This document shows positions 28,381 to 37,307 of a stretch of 64,000 bases of DNA, in pieces. How positions within the stretch are numbered: the stretch's first letter is position 1; each line of letters starts with the position of its first letter. The notes below the pieces were generated by a model. It searched no databases. It had not been told where the DNA came from and saw only the letters and a program-made list of their open reading frames with translations. The position numbers and the translations under genes are program-made. Origin of the DNA: Stieleria varia (GTDB lineage Bacteria > Planctomycetota > Planctomycetia > Pirellulales > Pirellulaceae); assembly GCF_038443385.1 (NCBI RefSeq), contig NZ_CP151726.1:3038001-3102000 (forward strand). The letters run 5' to 3'.

Positions 28381-28517
28381 GTAGGTCATGCTGTGCATGA
28401 CGAAATGCGGCACGTCCATCTTCACACTTGGCCGCCTCGATTTAGGGAAAACTCCCGCCGACGTCCAGAATGAGCGCATTGCGTTGTGCGATTGGTGTCA
28501 TACACAGCATGACCTAC
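28381..28517 (-). repeat. Family E inverted repeat supplying a stop codon
   Basis: The arms are gtaggtcatgctgtgcatga (28381-28400, extending one base) and, at 28497-28517, its complement with one mismatch. The right arm, read on the minus strand, begins gTAGgtc, and that TAG is the stop codon of the minus-strand SUKH-like gene. Confidence 0.7.
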
Positions 28518-29263
28518 TGAAACTTCGGTATGTCCGGCAGGTCGCGAATTGCTTTTGCTATCTGCCATGGATCATCTGCCGGAATTCCTTTCGGGCGAAA
28601 GTATCGAGGATACCCTTTTTCTTCAAGGATCCGTGTAACTTCATCCCACGCATCATTGCGGCGAGTCTCTTCTGCGGAAAGCGGAGCCGGAAAGATGCTG
28701 TCATCGTAGCCCAGGACAAGGTCAAAGAACGCTCGGAACGACGGCGCAAGCAGCGATTCGTAGGGTTTGAGTGCCGATCGATCATCGCGAATCTCGCGCG
28801 GAACGACATCATGATTGAAGACGACAATCGCGTAGTCTCCATCGTCGGTCGGCGATTGAAAATCGAACAACAGTGGATCACCGCAGCCGCGAGCCGTTCC
28901 GATCTGCATGTACCCAGCTGCCCAAAACGTTGAGTCCCGTAGGACGGAAAAGCTTTGCTCAATCGTTTTGTCGCTTGGTGAATCAGGAAGACGGTATTCG
29001 CCAAAATCCATTCCGAGCGCATGACATCCAAGCATGTACGCACGGAAAAACTGAGGGAGAGACGCTGGCAGTTGTCGTTCGAAGCTTGCCACCGACGCGA
29101 GAGTGATCGTCGAATCAATCGCTCGCCAGCTTTGCCACTCTTCGTCCGGGTTGGGATCAGAGCGCATGTCAGCAGGAACGCATGGATGCAGATGGTTCGT
29201 CCGGGCATGCCAATCCCGAATCGCTGCTCGGATGTAGTCGATGTCTTCGTCGAGTGATGGCAT
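28514..29263 (-). CDS. SMI1/KNR4 (SUKH)-like protein
   Basis: ATG at 29263 gives 249 residues. The pattern VASFERQLPASLPQFFRAYM followed by an MDFGEYRLPD segment and FLLFD-like PLLFDFQSPTDDGDYAIVVF matches the SUKH fold, whose members are often immunity proteins against secreted nuclease or deaminase toxins. The match is weaker than for the SUKH gene at 30.7 kb. It sits in a tandem set of same-strand immunity-like genes with no toxin gene beside it. Its last codon reads straight into the family E repeat, so its C-terminus may have been altered by repeat insertion. Confidence 0.55.
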   Translation of the reverse strand: MPSLDEDIDYIRAAIRDWHARTNHLHPCVPADMRSDPNPDEEWQSWRAIDSTITLASVASFERQLPASLPQFFRAYMLGCHALGMDFGEYRLPDSPSDKTIEQSFSVLRDSTFWAAGYMQIGTARGCGDPLLFDFQSPTDDGDYAIVVFNHDVVPREIRDDRSALKPYESLLAPSFRAFFDLVLGYDDSIFPAPLSAEETRRNDAWDEVTRILEEKGYPRYFRPKGIPADDPWQIAKAIRDLPDIPKFQ

Positions 29264-29329
29264 GGGTTTTATGCTAGAACGGCAGCAGTAGTGGGACGCC
29301 GCCAAGAGGCTATGACTATTAACTCCGCG

Positions 29330-29914
29330 TCAACGGCGGCTCACGTTCCCCGCATCATTGGTCGCGCGTCGGTAGTGCATGGCGACCGCACCGTTGCGGA
29401 GCGGCTTCGCAGAGACCAATTCCAGTCGTCGTGTGCTGTTGAGCCCGCTTTGATACAGAGTCGGACCGTGGCCGGCAATGATCGGGTGGATGAGAAATCT
29501 GTACTCATCAATGAGATCCAGCCTGTCCAACTCCGCCGCGAGCTTGCCGCTGCCAAGAAGCACGCCGGCCGGGTTCGCATCCTTGACTTTTTTCACGCCC
29601 GTCAGCAATTCCCCAGCGACGTGGTGGCTATTGGTCCAAGGAAAATCCTTACGAGTCGACGACACCACATACTTCGGCTTGGCCTCCAGACTGACCGCCC
29701 ACTCACGGATAGCCGGCGGCACTTCAACCTCACCGCGGGCAACCGCCGGCCAGTAACTCTCCATCATCTCGTAAGTGTGACGCCCCCACAGCATTGCCCC
29801 GCCCTCATCCATGAGGCGGGTGAAGAAGGCATGTGTTTCTTCGTCGGCGATTCCCTCTTGGTGGTCGACGCAACCGTCCAAGGTGACGTTAATGCTGAAG
29901 GTTAAAATGCCCAT
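29330..29914 (-). CDS. Dihydrofolate-reductase/RibD C-terminal-like protein
   Basis: ATG at 29914 gives MGILTFSINVTLDGCVDHQE, the usual start of the RibD_C/DHFR-like family. GAMLWGRHTYEMMESYWPAV, then VVSSTRKDFPWTNSHHV and GVLLGSGKLAAELDRLDLID are the NADPH-binding parts. Such stand-alone proteins are probable reductases of unknown substrate and are common gene-cassette cargo. The length of 194 residues is normal for the family. The gene lies between SUKH-like and Imm5-like genes on the same strand. Confidence 0.85.
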   Translation of the reverse strand: MGILTFSINVTLDGCVDHQEGIADEETHAFFTRLMDEGGAMLWGRHTYEMMESYWPAVARGEVEVPPAIREWAVSLEAKPKYVVSSTRKDFPWTNSHHVAGELLTGVKKVKDANPAGVLLGSGKLAAELDRLDLIDEYRFLIHPIIAGHGPTLYQSGLNSTRRLELVSAKPLRNGAVAMHYRRATNDAGNVSRR

Positions 29915-29948
29915 GGCAGTGAGTCTATTCCGACGTGGGGTGGATCGC

Positions 29949-29983
29949 GGGGCTGTCACTTCGGTTTATCGCTTGGTTCACCC
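29949..29983 (-). repeat. attC-like half-site (tentative)
   Basis: On the minus strand this reads gggtgaaccaagcgataaac then cgaagtgacagcccc, directly downstream of the Imm5-like gene. Hand alignment with the left side of the hairpin at 30565-30645 gives 16 identities in 29 positions. No matching right half is evident. Confidence 0.3.
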
Positions 29984-30000
29984 TTATTTCGCGACAGTAC

Positions 30001-30531
30001 TTAGTCATTGAAGAGCAACCAACATTTTTCGTTGCGCATCCGTTGATCGTCTAGTACGAGCTCACGAATTGTGTCCGGCAGTTGCGCTCGTTGCCATTGA
30101 CACTCAGCTCGTCCTGCATCATCTCGTAGCGATACTTCTAAGTTCGCTCTGACGGCGCGAATAGCATAGGCAGCCGCACAAAGTTCATGGTCCGCCATGT
30201 GTGCGACTGCAACGGCGTGTCCAGCTGACTTGGCAGCCTCTTTGGCCGCACCTGATGCATTTCTTGCGGCGGCATGAGCAGCGAAAGCCGCCGTACGTGC
30301 CTGCTTCATCGTTATCTCACCACGCGCCCAAGCTCTGGCTTGTTCAATCGCGAAGCGAGGCCTGGAATCTTGGGGATGGTCATACTCGAAAAACGGTAGT
30401 ACGTGCTCGGCACAAGCTGCCGCCCAAATGGCCAACAATGAATGCTGGCCCCCTTCTAGTGTTCCTCCGCGTCGCACCGTAATCAGGCGAGGATCTCGTT
30501 TTCCTTTCTCGTGCATGACCATAAACTTCAT
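30001..30531 (-). CDS. Imm5-like putative immunity protein
   Basis: The 176-residue protein begins MKFMVMHEKGKRDPRLITVR, then RGGTLEGGQHSLLAIWAAAC. A long Ala-rich helical part follows (EQARAWARGEITMKQARTAA, then FAAHAAARNASGAAKEAAKS). This matches the Imm5-like family of predicted immunity proteins, in which two-helix repeats bind a polymorphic toxin. The last 50 residues (EVSLRDDAGRAECQWQRAQL, then PDTIRELVLDDQRMRNEKCW) complete the family. No cognate toxin is adjacent, so the gene may be an orphan. Confidence 0.75.
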   Translation of the reverse strand: MKFMVMHEKGKRDPRLITVRRGGTLEGGQHSLLAIWAAACAEHVLPFFEYDHPQDSRPRFAIEQARAWARGEITMKQARTAAFAAHAAARNASGAAKEAAKSAGHAVAVAHMADHELCAAAYAIRAVRANLEVSLRDDAGRAECQWQRAQLPDTIRELVLDDQRMRNEKCWLLFND

Positions 30532-30564
30532 GTGATCGCTATCTACCAGAGTGGACCACTGCTC

Positions 30565-30645
30565 AGCGTAGCCGAGCGGCGGCGGTACGCGATGATCTCA
30601 GATTCCGCCGAAGTCGCCGCTCCGGTTCACGCGATGATTATCCGC
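30565..30645 (-). repeat. attC-like imperfect hairpin between immunity-type genes
   Basis: On the minus strand it begins gcggataatcatcgcgtgaa, then ccggagcggcg, and 33 bases later has cgccgctcggctacg. The two arms pair except for extra unpaired bases (ccgGagcggcg against cgccgctcgg), as in the single-strand-folded integron attC sites. It starts 10 bases after the stop of the 30656-31168 gene, where an attC would follow its cassette ORF. The expected GTTRRRY core at the far end is not clear. Confidence 0.4.
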
Positions 30646-30655
30646 GACTTTAGGT

Positions 30656-31168
30656 CTAAGGCCGCGTGCCATTGGGAAATTGATCATAGTAGCCACCGAG
30701 TATGGCACACTTCGCTTCGTCAGCAAGTGATTCTAACCAATCAAGCACCGACCGAAAACTCTCTTTAACCTCGTCATCATGTTCATTGAAGCACCAGACC
30801 GGCGAGTCGTCGGGCGCGCTGCAGCGAATCATCAAGAATTGTTCGCCGAGGCGACCGGCAATCACCAGAGCGTCTGGCGGTAGAACGGGCAATCCGCATT
30901 CGGGGAATTCGTTGCGATCCTCGCGACACTGAGCCGTCATATCCAAGACATGAGGATAGGTTGCGGCGTAGTGGTCGTGCGTAAGCAGGCGGCCAGAGTT
31001 GTGGCCCATTTCGGTCAGGTACGAGCGATAAGTCGACGGTAGCGCAACGCCGTATTTCGATTCGAGTGCAACAATTTCAACATCGGTACAGCCAACAAGG
31101 GAAGTCCTTCGAGCGATCTCATCGCGGTCGAGGCGAAGCAGGAATCTGTCGAATAAATGCTGTGTCAC
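30656..31168 (-). CDS. SMI1/KNR4 (SUKH) family protein
   Basis: The 170-residue protein with a GTG start is a SUKH-type protein. TDVEIVALESKYGVALPSTY is the typical opening helix-strand, followed by RSYLTEMGHNSGRLL, LPVLPPDALVIAGRLGEQFL and VWCFNEHDDEVKESFRSVLD with the final WLESLADEA helix. Most bacterial SUKH proteins are predicted immunity proteins against contact-dependent or polymorphic toxins. It is the 5'-most gene of the minus-strand immunity-like group. It is directly preceded by copy 2 of the long direct repeat. Confidence 0.8.
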   Translation of the reverse strand: MTQHLFDRFLLRLDRDEIARRTSLVGCTDVEIVALESKYGVALPSTYRSYLTEMGHNSGRLLTHDHYAATYPHVLDMTAQCREDRNEFPECGLPVLPPDALVIAGRLGEQFLMIRCSAPDDSPVWCFNEHDDEVKESFRSVLDWLESLADEAKCAILGGYYDQFPNGTRP

Positions 31169-31186
31169 GATTCAGTATCAGGCGGC

Positions 31187-31620
31187 GAATGAAATGCGAT
31201 CGACGGAAGTACAAGACGTGCATGCATCCGATCGTGCGTTGAACTTGGTCGGACGTTGACAGGACAAAATGGCTTGCCCCGTAGGACTTGGATCGGAGCG
31301 TCCAATCCGCCTCAGAAAGATTCTATCTCAACAGACACTCCCGGTGTCAAACCGAGCAGGTACAACCGCCGTCACGAGTCCCGCATGCCGCACTGGACTC
31401 GTGACCTCATCCACGACAGATCTCTCCCTTGCGCCCTTGAGCCCTTGAGCTTAGCCGTTTGATCAGACTCCATCCGGCCTCGTGCCGGTGGTGAATCGAC
31501 TGACCGGCTAAACCGCAGCGCAACAGCAACCAATCTCCCCACTGGCCTCGTGCCAGTGGTCAAGGGACGTTCGCGGTTTGAGTTAGCTTGTGGTTTCCCT
31601 AATCTCTACCGGCACGAGCA
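31187..31620 (+). repeat. Long dispersed direct repeat, copy 2, with insertion
   Basis: Same sequence blocks and order as 27930-28255. About 115 bases (roughly 31349-31463) interrupt it between cactcccggtgtc and agactccatccgg. Together the two copies bracket the four genes from 28.5 to 31.2 kb. Confidence 0.75.
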
Positions 31621-31897
31621 GGCTGTCGATTCATTGAGCCGCGACGCGTAATGGGCCGGTCAAGACTTCGCCGTATCGATGGCATCGTCCGCATTCATGG
31701 CAAGACGCCAGACCACCTCGCTCCGATCCTGGAGCGACTGGGACTGCAAAGTTCGGTGTGGTGTGACACGCTTAACAAACCAATCCACTTCTAAGTCGCT
31801 CGTGAAAGCGACACGGGGGATGCTCGGCGTCTTCGGTATCACATGAACCAAAACGATCGACAAATTTCGTCGAAATCAATATTGATTGAGCGATCGC
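31621..31897. other. Gene-free interval with a gagccgcgacgcg repeat
   Basis: The segment attgagccgcgacgcgtaa at 31634-31652 is also found near 43350 (agtgagccgcgacgcgtaag), so it belongs to a further dispersed repeat family. A short minus-strand frame here (31660-31863) resembles no known protein. Confidence 0.4.
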
Positions 31898-32377
31898 TTA
31901 TTGGCCAATCCATGACTTCAGTGGAACCGGGATCACGGACGACGACTGGGTGGCTTGATGAGCGGGCTGCGCCATCGTTTGCGTCGGACTGACGACAGGG
32001 TTGTTGATCACACCCTGAGGTGCAACCACCACGGGAGCGGAGTGAACCACTGGTGGCGCGGTCTGGATTGATGGTTTGTACCCTGGCGCCGCGAAGGTCG
32101 GCGTGGTCACGACCGGGACCGCGTAGACGGGCTGTGAATAGGTGGGCGTATGAGAATAGTAGCTCGACTGGCGAACGGTCGATGGTTGATAGGAGCGAGA
32201 GCGACCACCGAAAGCATTGTTCGTATTTCGGTTGCTGGTATACAGCATGCTGCCCGGCTTTTTGTTCAACGGCTTGGCCCAACCCCAGCCACCACCCTCT
32301 GCATTTTTTGGGGTAGCGAAACAGGAAATGGTGGTCAGAGCAATGACGGCGAGACAGGCTTTGAATGCGAGTTTCAT
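31898..32377 (-). CDS. Small secreted protein, function unknown
   Basis: ATG at 32377 gives MKLAFKACLAVIALTTISCF, a clear signal peptide, and a 159-residue product. The mature part has GGGWGWAKPLNKKPGSMLYT and then a low-complexity region rich in Ser, Tyr, Pro, Val and Thr (YSQPVYAVPVVTTPTFAAPG). No conserved domain is recognised. It may be a surface-associated or structural protein. The frame continues upstream another 91 codons without family character. Confidence 0.6.
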   Translation of the reverse strand: MKLAFKACLAVIALTTISCFATPKNAEGGGWGWAKPLNKKPGSMLYTSNRNTNNAFGGRSRSYQPSTVRQSSYYSHTPTYSQPVYAVPVVTTPTFAAPGYKPSIQTAPPVVHSAPVVVAPQGVINNPVVSPTQTMAQPAHQATQSSSVIPVPLKSWIGQ

Positions 32378-32595
32378 CAGACAATCCAGATTGGTGGGAG
32401 GCTTGGTTGGACGAGATTCGGGTGGTCGTAACCCCCTGGCGACCGAGCAATGTTCGGCTGCATCCATCAACTGACAGAGCGAACACCATGCGAAAACGTT
32501 ACACCCTTTTTTCCAGCGAGCCTGAAAAAGAGGACCGATTCGTGTTATCCACCAACTTGACAGGGCTTCTCGTTGCGGATGATGATTCGCTTGGG

Positions 32596-35500
32596 CTAGC
32601 GGACGACCATGATGCCATTCATGACCATCCAATGGCCGGGGAAAGTGCATAGGAATGGGTAGCGTCCAGACGCTGCAGGTGCGATAAAGTGGACCGTTTG
32701 TGATGCCCCCGGTGCGACGATGTCGGTGTACACCAAAACGGAATCCGTCTCCGGAACGTACTGCCGAACATACGCGTTGGGGTCGGCGATCAATCTATTG
32801 GATAACGCTCCTACATGCTCAAGCTGGTCGCGTCTGGCAAGAACCCAGTTGTGGGGCACAACGTCAGGATTGGTCAGGGTCAACGCGATCGGCTCGTTGG
32901 CCGAAACGATGAACTCGGGTGTTTCATAGGTCAGATTCTTGCCCGTTCGAATGGTGATCTCGCGCGCATTGCCGATCGGTTGAGACCATGGATTGGGCGA
33001 CGCTTCGGAACGCGGCGCAAGGTCCGCCAGCATCGGATGCACGGCTATGGTTTTGTCCGGGTCGGACTGGTAGCCGTCAAACTGTGTGAACGGAGCATCC
33101 AGTCGATGCGCCGTGATGAACAGGTCATGACCGCTGCCTGCGGGCGAGCAAGTTATCGAGTCGTTTTGGTTCACATGCAGTCGCAAGTGAAGTTGATTGA
33201 CAGGCTGTAGCTCCGGTATCTCCAGGAACAGCGAACGTCCGTCGGGCAATGGTTGCACCGAGCGAATCCGCAACGGATCGTGTCCCGCCACGCCAGGATG
33301 CGTGGTCGACAACTCCGGCGAGCCGTACGCCTCGCTGTACCGATAGTTCCATGCTTGTGCAAAGTGACTGGATGCTTTGCCGGCAACCTCGAGGTCAATC
33401 GGCTCGGCAAAGGAGACCCTGACTCCATTTTCATGCACGTGAAATGAGACCGGGATTTGCACGGTATCACCGGTGTAGCGGATACGTTGAAAGCATCCAT
33501 CGTCGGGTGTGTAAGAGCCCCAGCCAGTCATCCCTGAAACGTATAACTGTCCGTCGCATGGGGAGACACGACCGCGGTGAACGCCTGATTGGAAATCACC
33601 CGTCATGGGAACCACCGCTCCCTGCCGTTGTCCGTTGACTTCGTCGATCAAGACAACGAACCAGCAGCCGGTGCCAAATGAGAAATGCGCCAACTTGCCA
33701 TCCAGTGGGCCGAAGGAATCACTTTGGATCAACAACTGGCCGCCACTGGAATTGTCGAGGCCGCGAGGCAAGTAAACGAGGGGCAACTGTGGCGGCTCAC
33801 CGTTTTTTGGACCACCGTATCCGTAGTGTGGTGTTACGTCGGTGTCGGGTGGGATCGCACAGATCATCGACGCGGGCGTCCAACCGCCTTCTGAACAGGG
33901 CACCGTGATCGTTCCATCGGCCAGAATGCCCAGCCCGTCGGGGTTGCGAAAACCGGTTGCCAAGACTTCTGCTCGCTCTCCGTCGGCCGAGAGACGGAGC
34001 AAGCCCTGATTGCCCGATGCGGTGTAGAAATTGCCTTGAGTATCTCGCTGCAAGCCGCAAATGTAGTCGTGACCGGCAGCCGAAGTCACAAAGGCTTTGT
34101 TGACGCACTCATAAAAGTCTGCTTCGCCGTCGTCATTGAGGTCCGTCAACCGCATCAATTGATCACGGCATTGTACGTAGATACGCCCATTGGCGACCAC
34201 GAGCCCTAGAGGGTAATGCAACCCCGAGGCAAATCGGCGCCACCTCGCATGGCCTGGTTTCTGTGGATCAGAATCCAGACCGCTGACGTGCCACACGTCG
34301 CCTTGCATCGTGCAAACCAGGGCACTGCCGTCGGGCAAAAAATCGTGCCCCGTGCAAAACATCAGTGCGTTCCATGGATTTTCAAACGGCAACTCGATCG
34401 TATCGATCGCGTACGGCTGTGATTTGCCAGGAACAATTTTGGTCGTGATCACCTCAGGCCATTGTGCGAATCCTCGGGCGAGAAATTCTCCTCGCATCGG
34501 ATGTTGATCACGCGGGGCAACGCGATGAATGAACTGACCGTCTGCCTCCCATGGGGAATCGAGGTATTCCACGTCGCCGATTCGATAAGCAAACACGACA
34601 CGATTGCCATGCCGATAAAACCCGTGGTATCGCGTCGGCAAATCTTGTTTCGCCGCTTGATCGCGAGCAATCACTTTCCCTTGCATCTGCAAACCGTGCA
34701 TGAAGCCATGGCGAACGGACGAGAACCCGACGAAGCCGTCTTTCCAGATCACGTCATAGGTCAGCGTGTCGGGATTGAAGCACGCGGAGACTTTGCCCTG
34801 ATCTCCGAGTTTCAGGCAAATCCCACGGGCGATCGTCTTCCCGGCTCCATGCAAGACACCGCATTGAACCGAGCCGAGCGCGGATTCGTTCCAGCGGCCG
34901 TCTGCCCAAGTCGACTCGTCCTGGTTTCCCCAGTGCCCTTGCTGGCCACCGTCCAGTCCGAGATAGGGTGCGATCAATGCGGGTTGTTGATCGTGCTGGC
35001 GGAAATACTCGGCCTGCTTGGTGTAAAAGTCAAAGACCCGATCTCGATTGACTGGAGCATCATGATTGGGCCAATTTGTCTTGGAGATCGGCTGACGTGT
35101 CACAGGAAAATCGACCGGACCGTGGTCGTGTGTTTGCGAGGCTGACTCGGCAATGACCCGTTGGATCGGAGCGCCAACCTTGCCATTCAAGTCACCATCG
35201 ACATGACGCAATTCGTTCAAGAAACAAATCAGGTCCAGCAGCTCTCGTTTGGACGTTGCCGCGGTGAGCCCGGCGGGCATGACGGTGCCGCCAGCGACTT
35301 CGTCCTCGATCTCTGACTCGGAGATCCGCGTTTCTTTGCCGGTTGCAGGATCACGTAACGTCAGGATTCCGTTCTCAGAGGACTGTTTGTAGCCCGACAC
35401 CACGGCTCCGCTGCTGGTCAAAACTCGCCAAGTGACAAACTCGGGTTTCACCTCACGGCCAGGCCACAACACCGACTCCACAAGATGTCGTAAGTCACGT

Positions 35501-37218
35501 TGCGGGGCGATCGAAGCCAGCTCGGGTCCGACCTCGCCGCCGTGCGTACCAACTCGGTGACAGCTCATACACGCGAGTTTGGCACTGGCGAACACACGAG
35601 CACCTCGAATCGCATCGCCGCTATCCAACGCGTCCCGAATCAAACTCGACACTCGATTTTCATCGTAAGGTTGCTCGTTCCGTTTCGCGGGATCCGCCTG
35701 TGTATTGGCCGGAGTTCCGGTTTGTCCTTGCTCCTCGATGTCTTTTTCGTCGACGTCTTTCCCGTCCAGCCGCCAAAGTCCCAGCGTTTCATCATCTCTG
35801 GCAGGCTGAGTGTCCGACGATGCGATGACGGACTGGCGAGCACGAGAAATACGCACCCATGCAATCTCTCCGACGCAGCCGATTCTGCCGCTGACCAGCC
35901 GACCGATCGCCAAGGGGCCAGCCAGCGGAGATCGCGAATTCGACTTGGGTTCCTGTTTGGCGATCGATTCGTTGGCGATCTCGCGACCGTCGACGAACAG
36001 ACGAACGCGGTCCTGTTCGTAAGTCATCGCGAACGCATGTGATTTTCCGTCACACACATTGACGCCGCTGCGGACATGATCGGGCCGACACCCCGGCAGG
36101 TAGGCAGTCAGGTTGCCATTGCCTGCCATCGTGAACAGTTCCCAGTGGTCGGGCGATGATTTGGATTCACTGGCGACCAGGATGTTGTATTTTTCCTTTT
36201 GGTGAAGTGTTGCAACACATTCCACCGTGATCGGTGGTTGTCGATACGTGTCTGCACCTGGAAAGACGCGTCCGATTCCCGGCGGTTGCGGCTTGGGTTT
36301 GGGACGCATGTCCGGCGGGGTTGGAGGTTTCGCGCCACCGCTGCCGGGCGTGGCGAGTTCCTTTTCCAACCAGCGAAGTCCGTCCAAGTTCTCTGCCAGC
36401 GACTCTTTCGCATCCAATGTATCACGGTGATCCAAGATCCCGATGGGTCCGTCGTAGCCACTGGCAAGCACCTCGCGGATCATCTCCAACTCATACCGGC
36501 CTTTTCCGATACCAAGGATTTTTGGTTGAGCGTCGTCGTTCATTCCGTTCAAGTTGAGGCAGAGCAAGAACGGTTTCATCAGGGCTAGCGATTGTGGCCA
36601 ATCGTCGATGTGTCCGTGGCCATGATGAAAGTTGTAGACGATGCCGACATGCGTATGCCCCAGTTCGTGCAAGCGTTTGCACACGGCCACCATGTTTTGT
36701 GGCTCGCCGCCCCAACCCCCGTGATTGTAAATGCCAAGTTTGCAGTCCAGTGATTTCGTTCGCTCTGCCAGAGACAAGATCGACTGCGCCGCAGCGTCTA
36801 CTTTTTCTTTTTGATTCTCACCGCTGGGCTCACCGAGCATCTGCCAGATTTGAGGATGCAGATCATGCTTCTCAAACAGCTTGAACGCTTCGTCATGAAC
36901 GGACCAGAAAGCAAAGTATTCGATGCCGTGTTTCTTGTATTCCAGGATCTCTTGCTCGAACGTGGGGACATGTTCACCACGCCAGTCGTAGGCGCATCGT
37001 TTGATCCCAAGTTCACTGAGCATCTCGGCGCGTTCGGCGGGACCTCGTTTGGCGGCATCAAAGGGGACGATGCACCATGCGACGAGATTCGATTGTCTCA
37101 AGACAGTTGAATCGAGTTCTGTCGGACGGTCTTGGCACAATGCGGTTGAACCAAAGATGGCAATCAGGGAGGCGAGTAGCACTCGTCCTGATGAGAATGC
37201 CTCGGAAAGATTCATCAT
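32596..37218 (-). CDS. Five-part secreted fusion: TIM barrel, LamG-like, cytochrome c, propeller, cupredoxin
   Basis: From ATG 37218 the product has about 1540 residues and begins with a signal peptide (LLASLIAIFGSTALCQ). In order it has an AP-endonuclease-2-like sugar isomerase TIM barrel (about 40-300) and a LamG-like sandwich (about 330-480). A cytochrome c segment of the planctomycete type follows, with heme motif CMSCH near 550 and GTVMPAGL near 640. A region resembling DUF6797 (about 760-860) and a sugar-dehydrogenase-like beta propeller (about 870-1330) come next. A cupredoxin ends the protein (about 1420-1540), with copper ligands in VVPHNW and CTFPGHWMVM. It is probably a periplasmic electron-transfer oxidoreductase acting on sugars (inference). 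The stretch before 37218 overlaps the upstream PhyH gene and is not included. Confidence 0.8.
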   Translation of the reverse strand: MMNLSEAFSSGRVLLASLIAIFGSTALCQDRPTELDSTVLRQSNLVAWCIVPFDAAKRGPAERAEMLSELGIKRCAYDWRGEHVPTFEQEILEYKKHGIEYFAFWSVHDEAFKLFEKHDLHPQIWQMLGEPSGENQKEKVDAAAQSILSLAERTKSLDCKLGIYNHGGWGGEPQNMVAVCKRLHELGHTHVGIVYNFHHGHGHIDDWPQSLALMKPFLLCLNLNGMNDDAQPKILGIGKGRYELEMIREVLASGYDGPIGILDHRDTLDAKESLAENLDGLRWLEKELATPGSGGAKPPTPPDMRPKPKPQPPGIGRVFPGADTYRQPPITVECVATLHQKEKYNILVASESKSSPDHWELFTMAGNGNLTAYLPGCRPDHVRSGVNVCDGKSHAFAMTYEQDRVRLFVDGREIANESIAKQEPKSNSRSPLAGPLAIGRLVSGRIGCVGEIAWVRISRARQSVIASSDTQPARDDETLGLWRLDGKDVDEKDIEEQGQTGTPANTQADPAKRNEQPYDENRVSSLIRDALDSGDAIRGARVFASAKLACMSCHRVGTHGGEVGPELASIAPQRDLRHLVESVLWPGREVKPEFVTWRVLTSSGAVVSGYKQSSENGILTLRDPATGKETRISESEIEDEVAGGTVMPAGLTAATSKRELLDLICFLNELRHVDGDLNGKVGAPIQRVIAESASQTHDHGPVDFPVTRQPISKTNWPNHDAPVNRDRVFDFYTKQAEYFRQHDQQPALIAPYLGLDGGQQGHWGNQDESTWADGRWNESALGSVQCGVLHGAGKTIARGICLKLGDQGKVSACFNPDTLTYDVIWKDGFVGFSSVRHGFMHGLQMQGKVIARDQAAKQDLPTRYHGFYRHGNRVVFAYRIGDVEYLDSPWEADGQFIHRVAPRDQHPMRGEFLARGFAQWPEVITTKIVPGKSQPYAIDTIELPFENPWNALMFCTGHDFLPDGSALVCTMQGDVWHVSGLDSDPQKPGHARWRRFASGLHYPLGLVVANGRIYVQCRDQLMRLTDLNDDGEADFYECVNKAFVTSAAGHDYICGLQRDTQGNFYTASGNQGLLRLSADGERAEVLATGFRNPDGLGILADGTITVPCSEGGWTPASMICAIPPDTDVTPHYGYGGPKNGEPPQLPLVYLPRGLDNSSGGQLLIQSDSFGPLDGKLAHFSFGTGCWFVVLIDEVNGQRQGAVVPMTGDFQSGVHRGRVSPCDGQLYVSGMTGWGSYTPDDGCFQRIRYTGDTVQIPVSFHVHENGVRVSFAEPIDLEVAGKASSHFAQAWNYRYSEAYGSPELSTTHPGVAGHDPLRIRSVQPLPDGRSLFLEIPELQPVNQLHLRLHVNQNDSITCSPAGSGHDLFITAHRLDAPFTQFDGYQSDPDKTIAVHPMLADLAPRSEASPNPWSQPIGNAREITIRTGKNLTYETPEFIVSANEPIALTLTNPDVVPHNWVLARRDQLEHVGALSNRLIADPNAYVRQYVPETDSVLVYTDIVAPGASQTVHFIAPAASGRYPFLCTFPGHWMVMNGIMVVR

Positions 37219-37307
37219 GGCAGGCAGGCTAGCGTATCGGTGATGATGGGTGGCGAGAGTGGGGATTCGTATTGTAGCCTGCCCGCCGCAGACGCGTTTG
37301 CTGGCAC

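Noticed and set aside
27331..31168. Active integron
   Set aside because: No integrase gene in the window and no attC-like site with clear GTTRRRY ends; only a relic or analogous structure can be proposed.
31660..31863. Minus-strand 67-codon frame, considered as a sixth gene of the immunity array
   Set aside because: No family match, no clear start signal, and it follows a dispersed repeat; probably chance.
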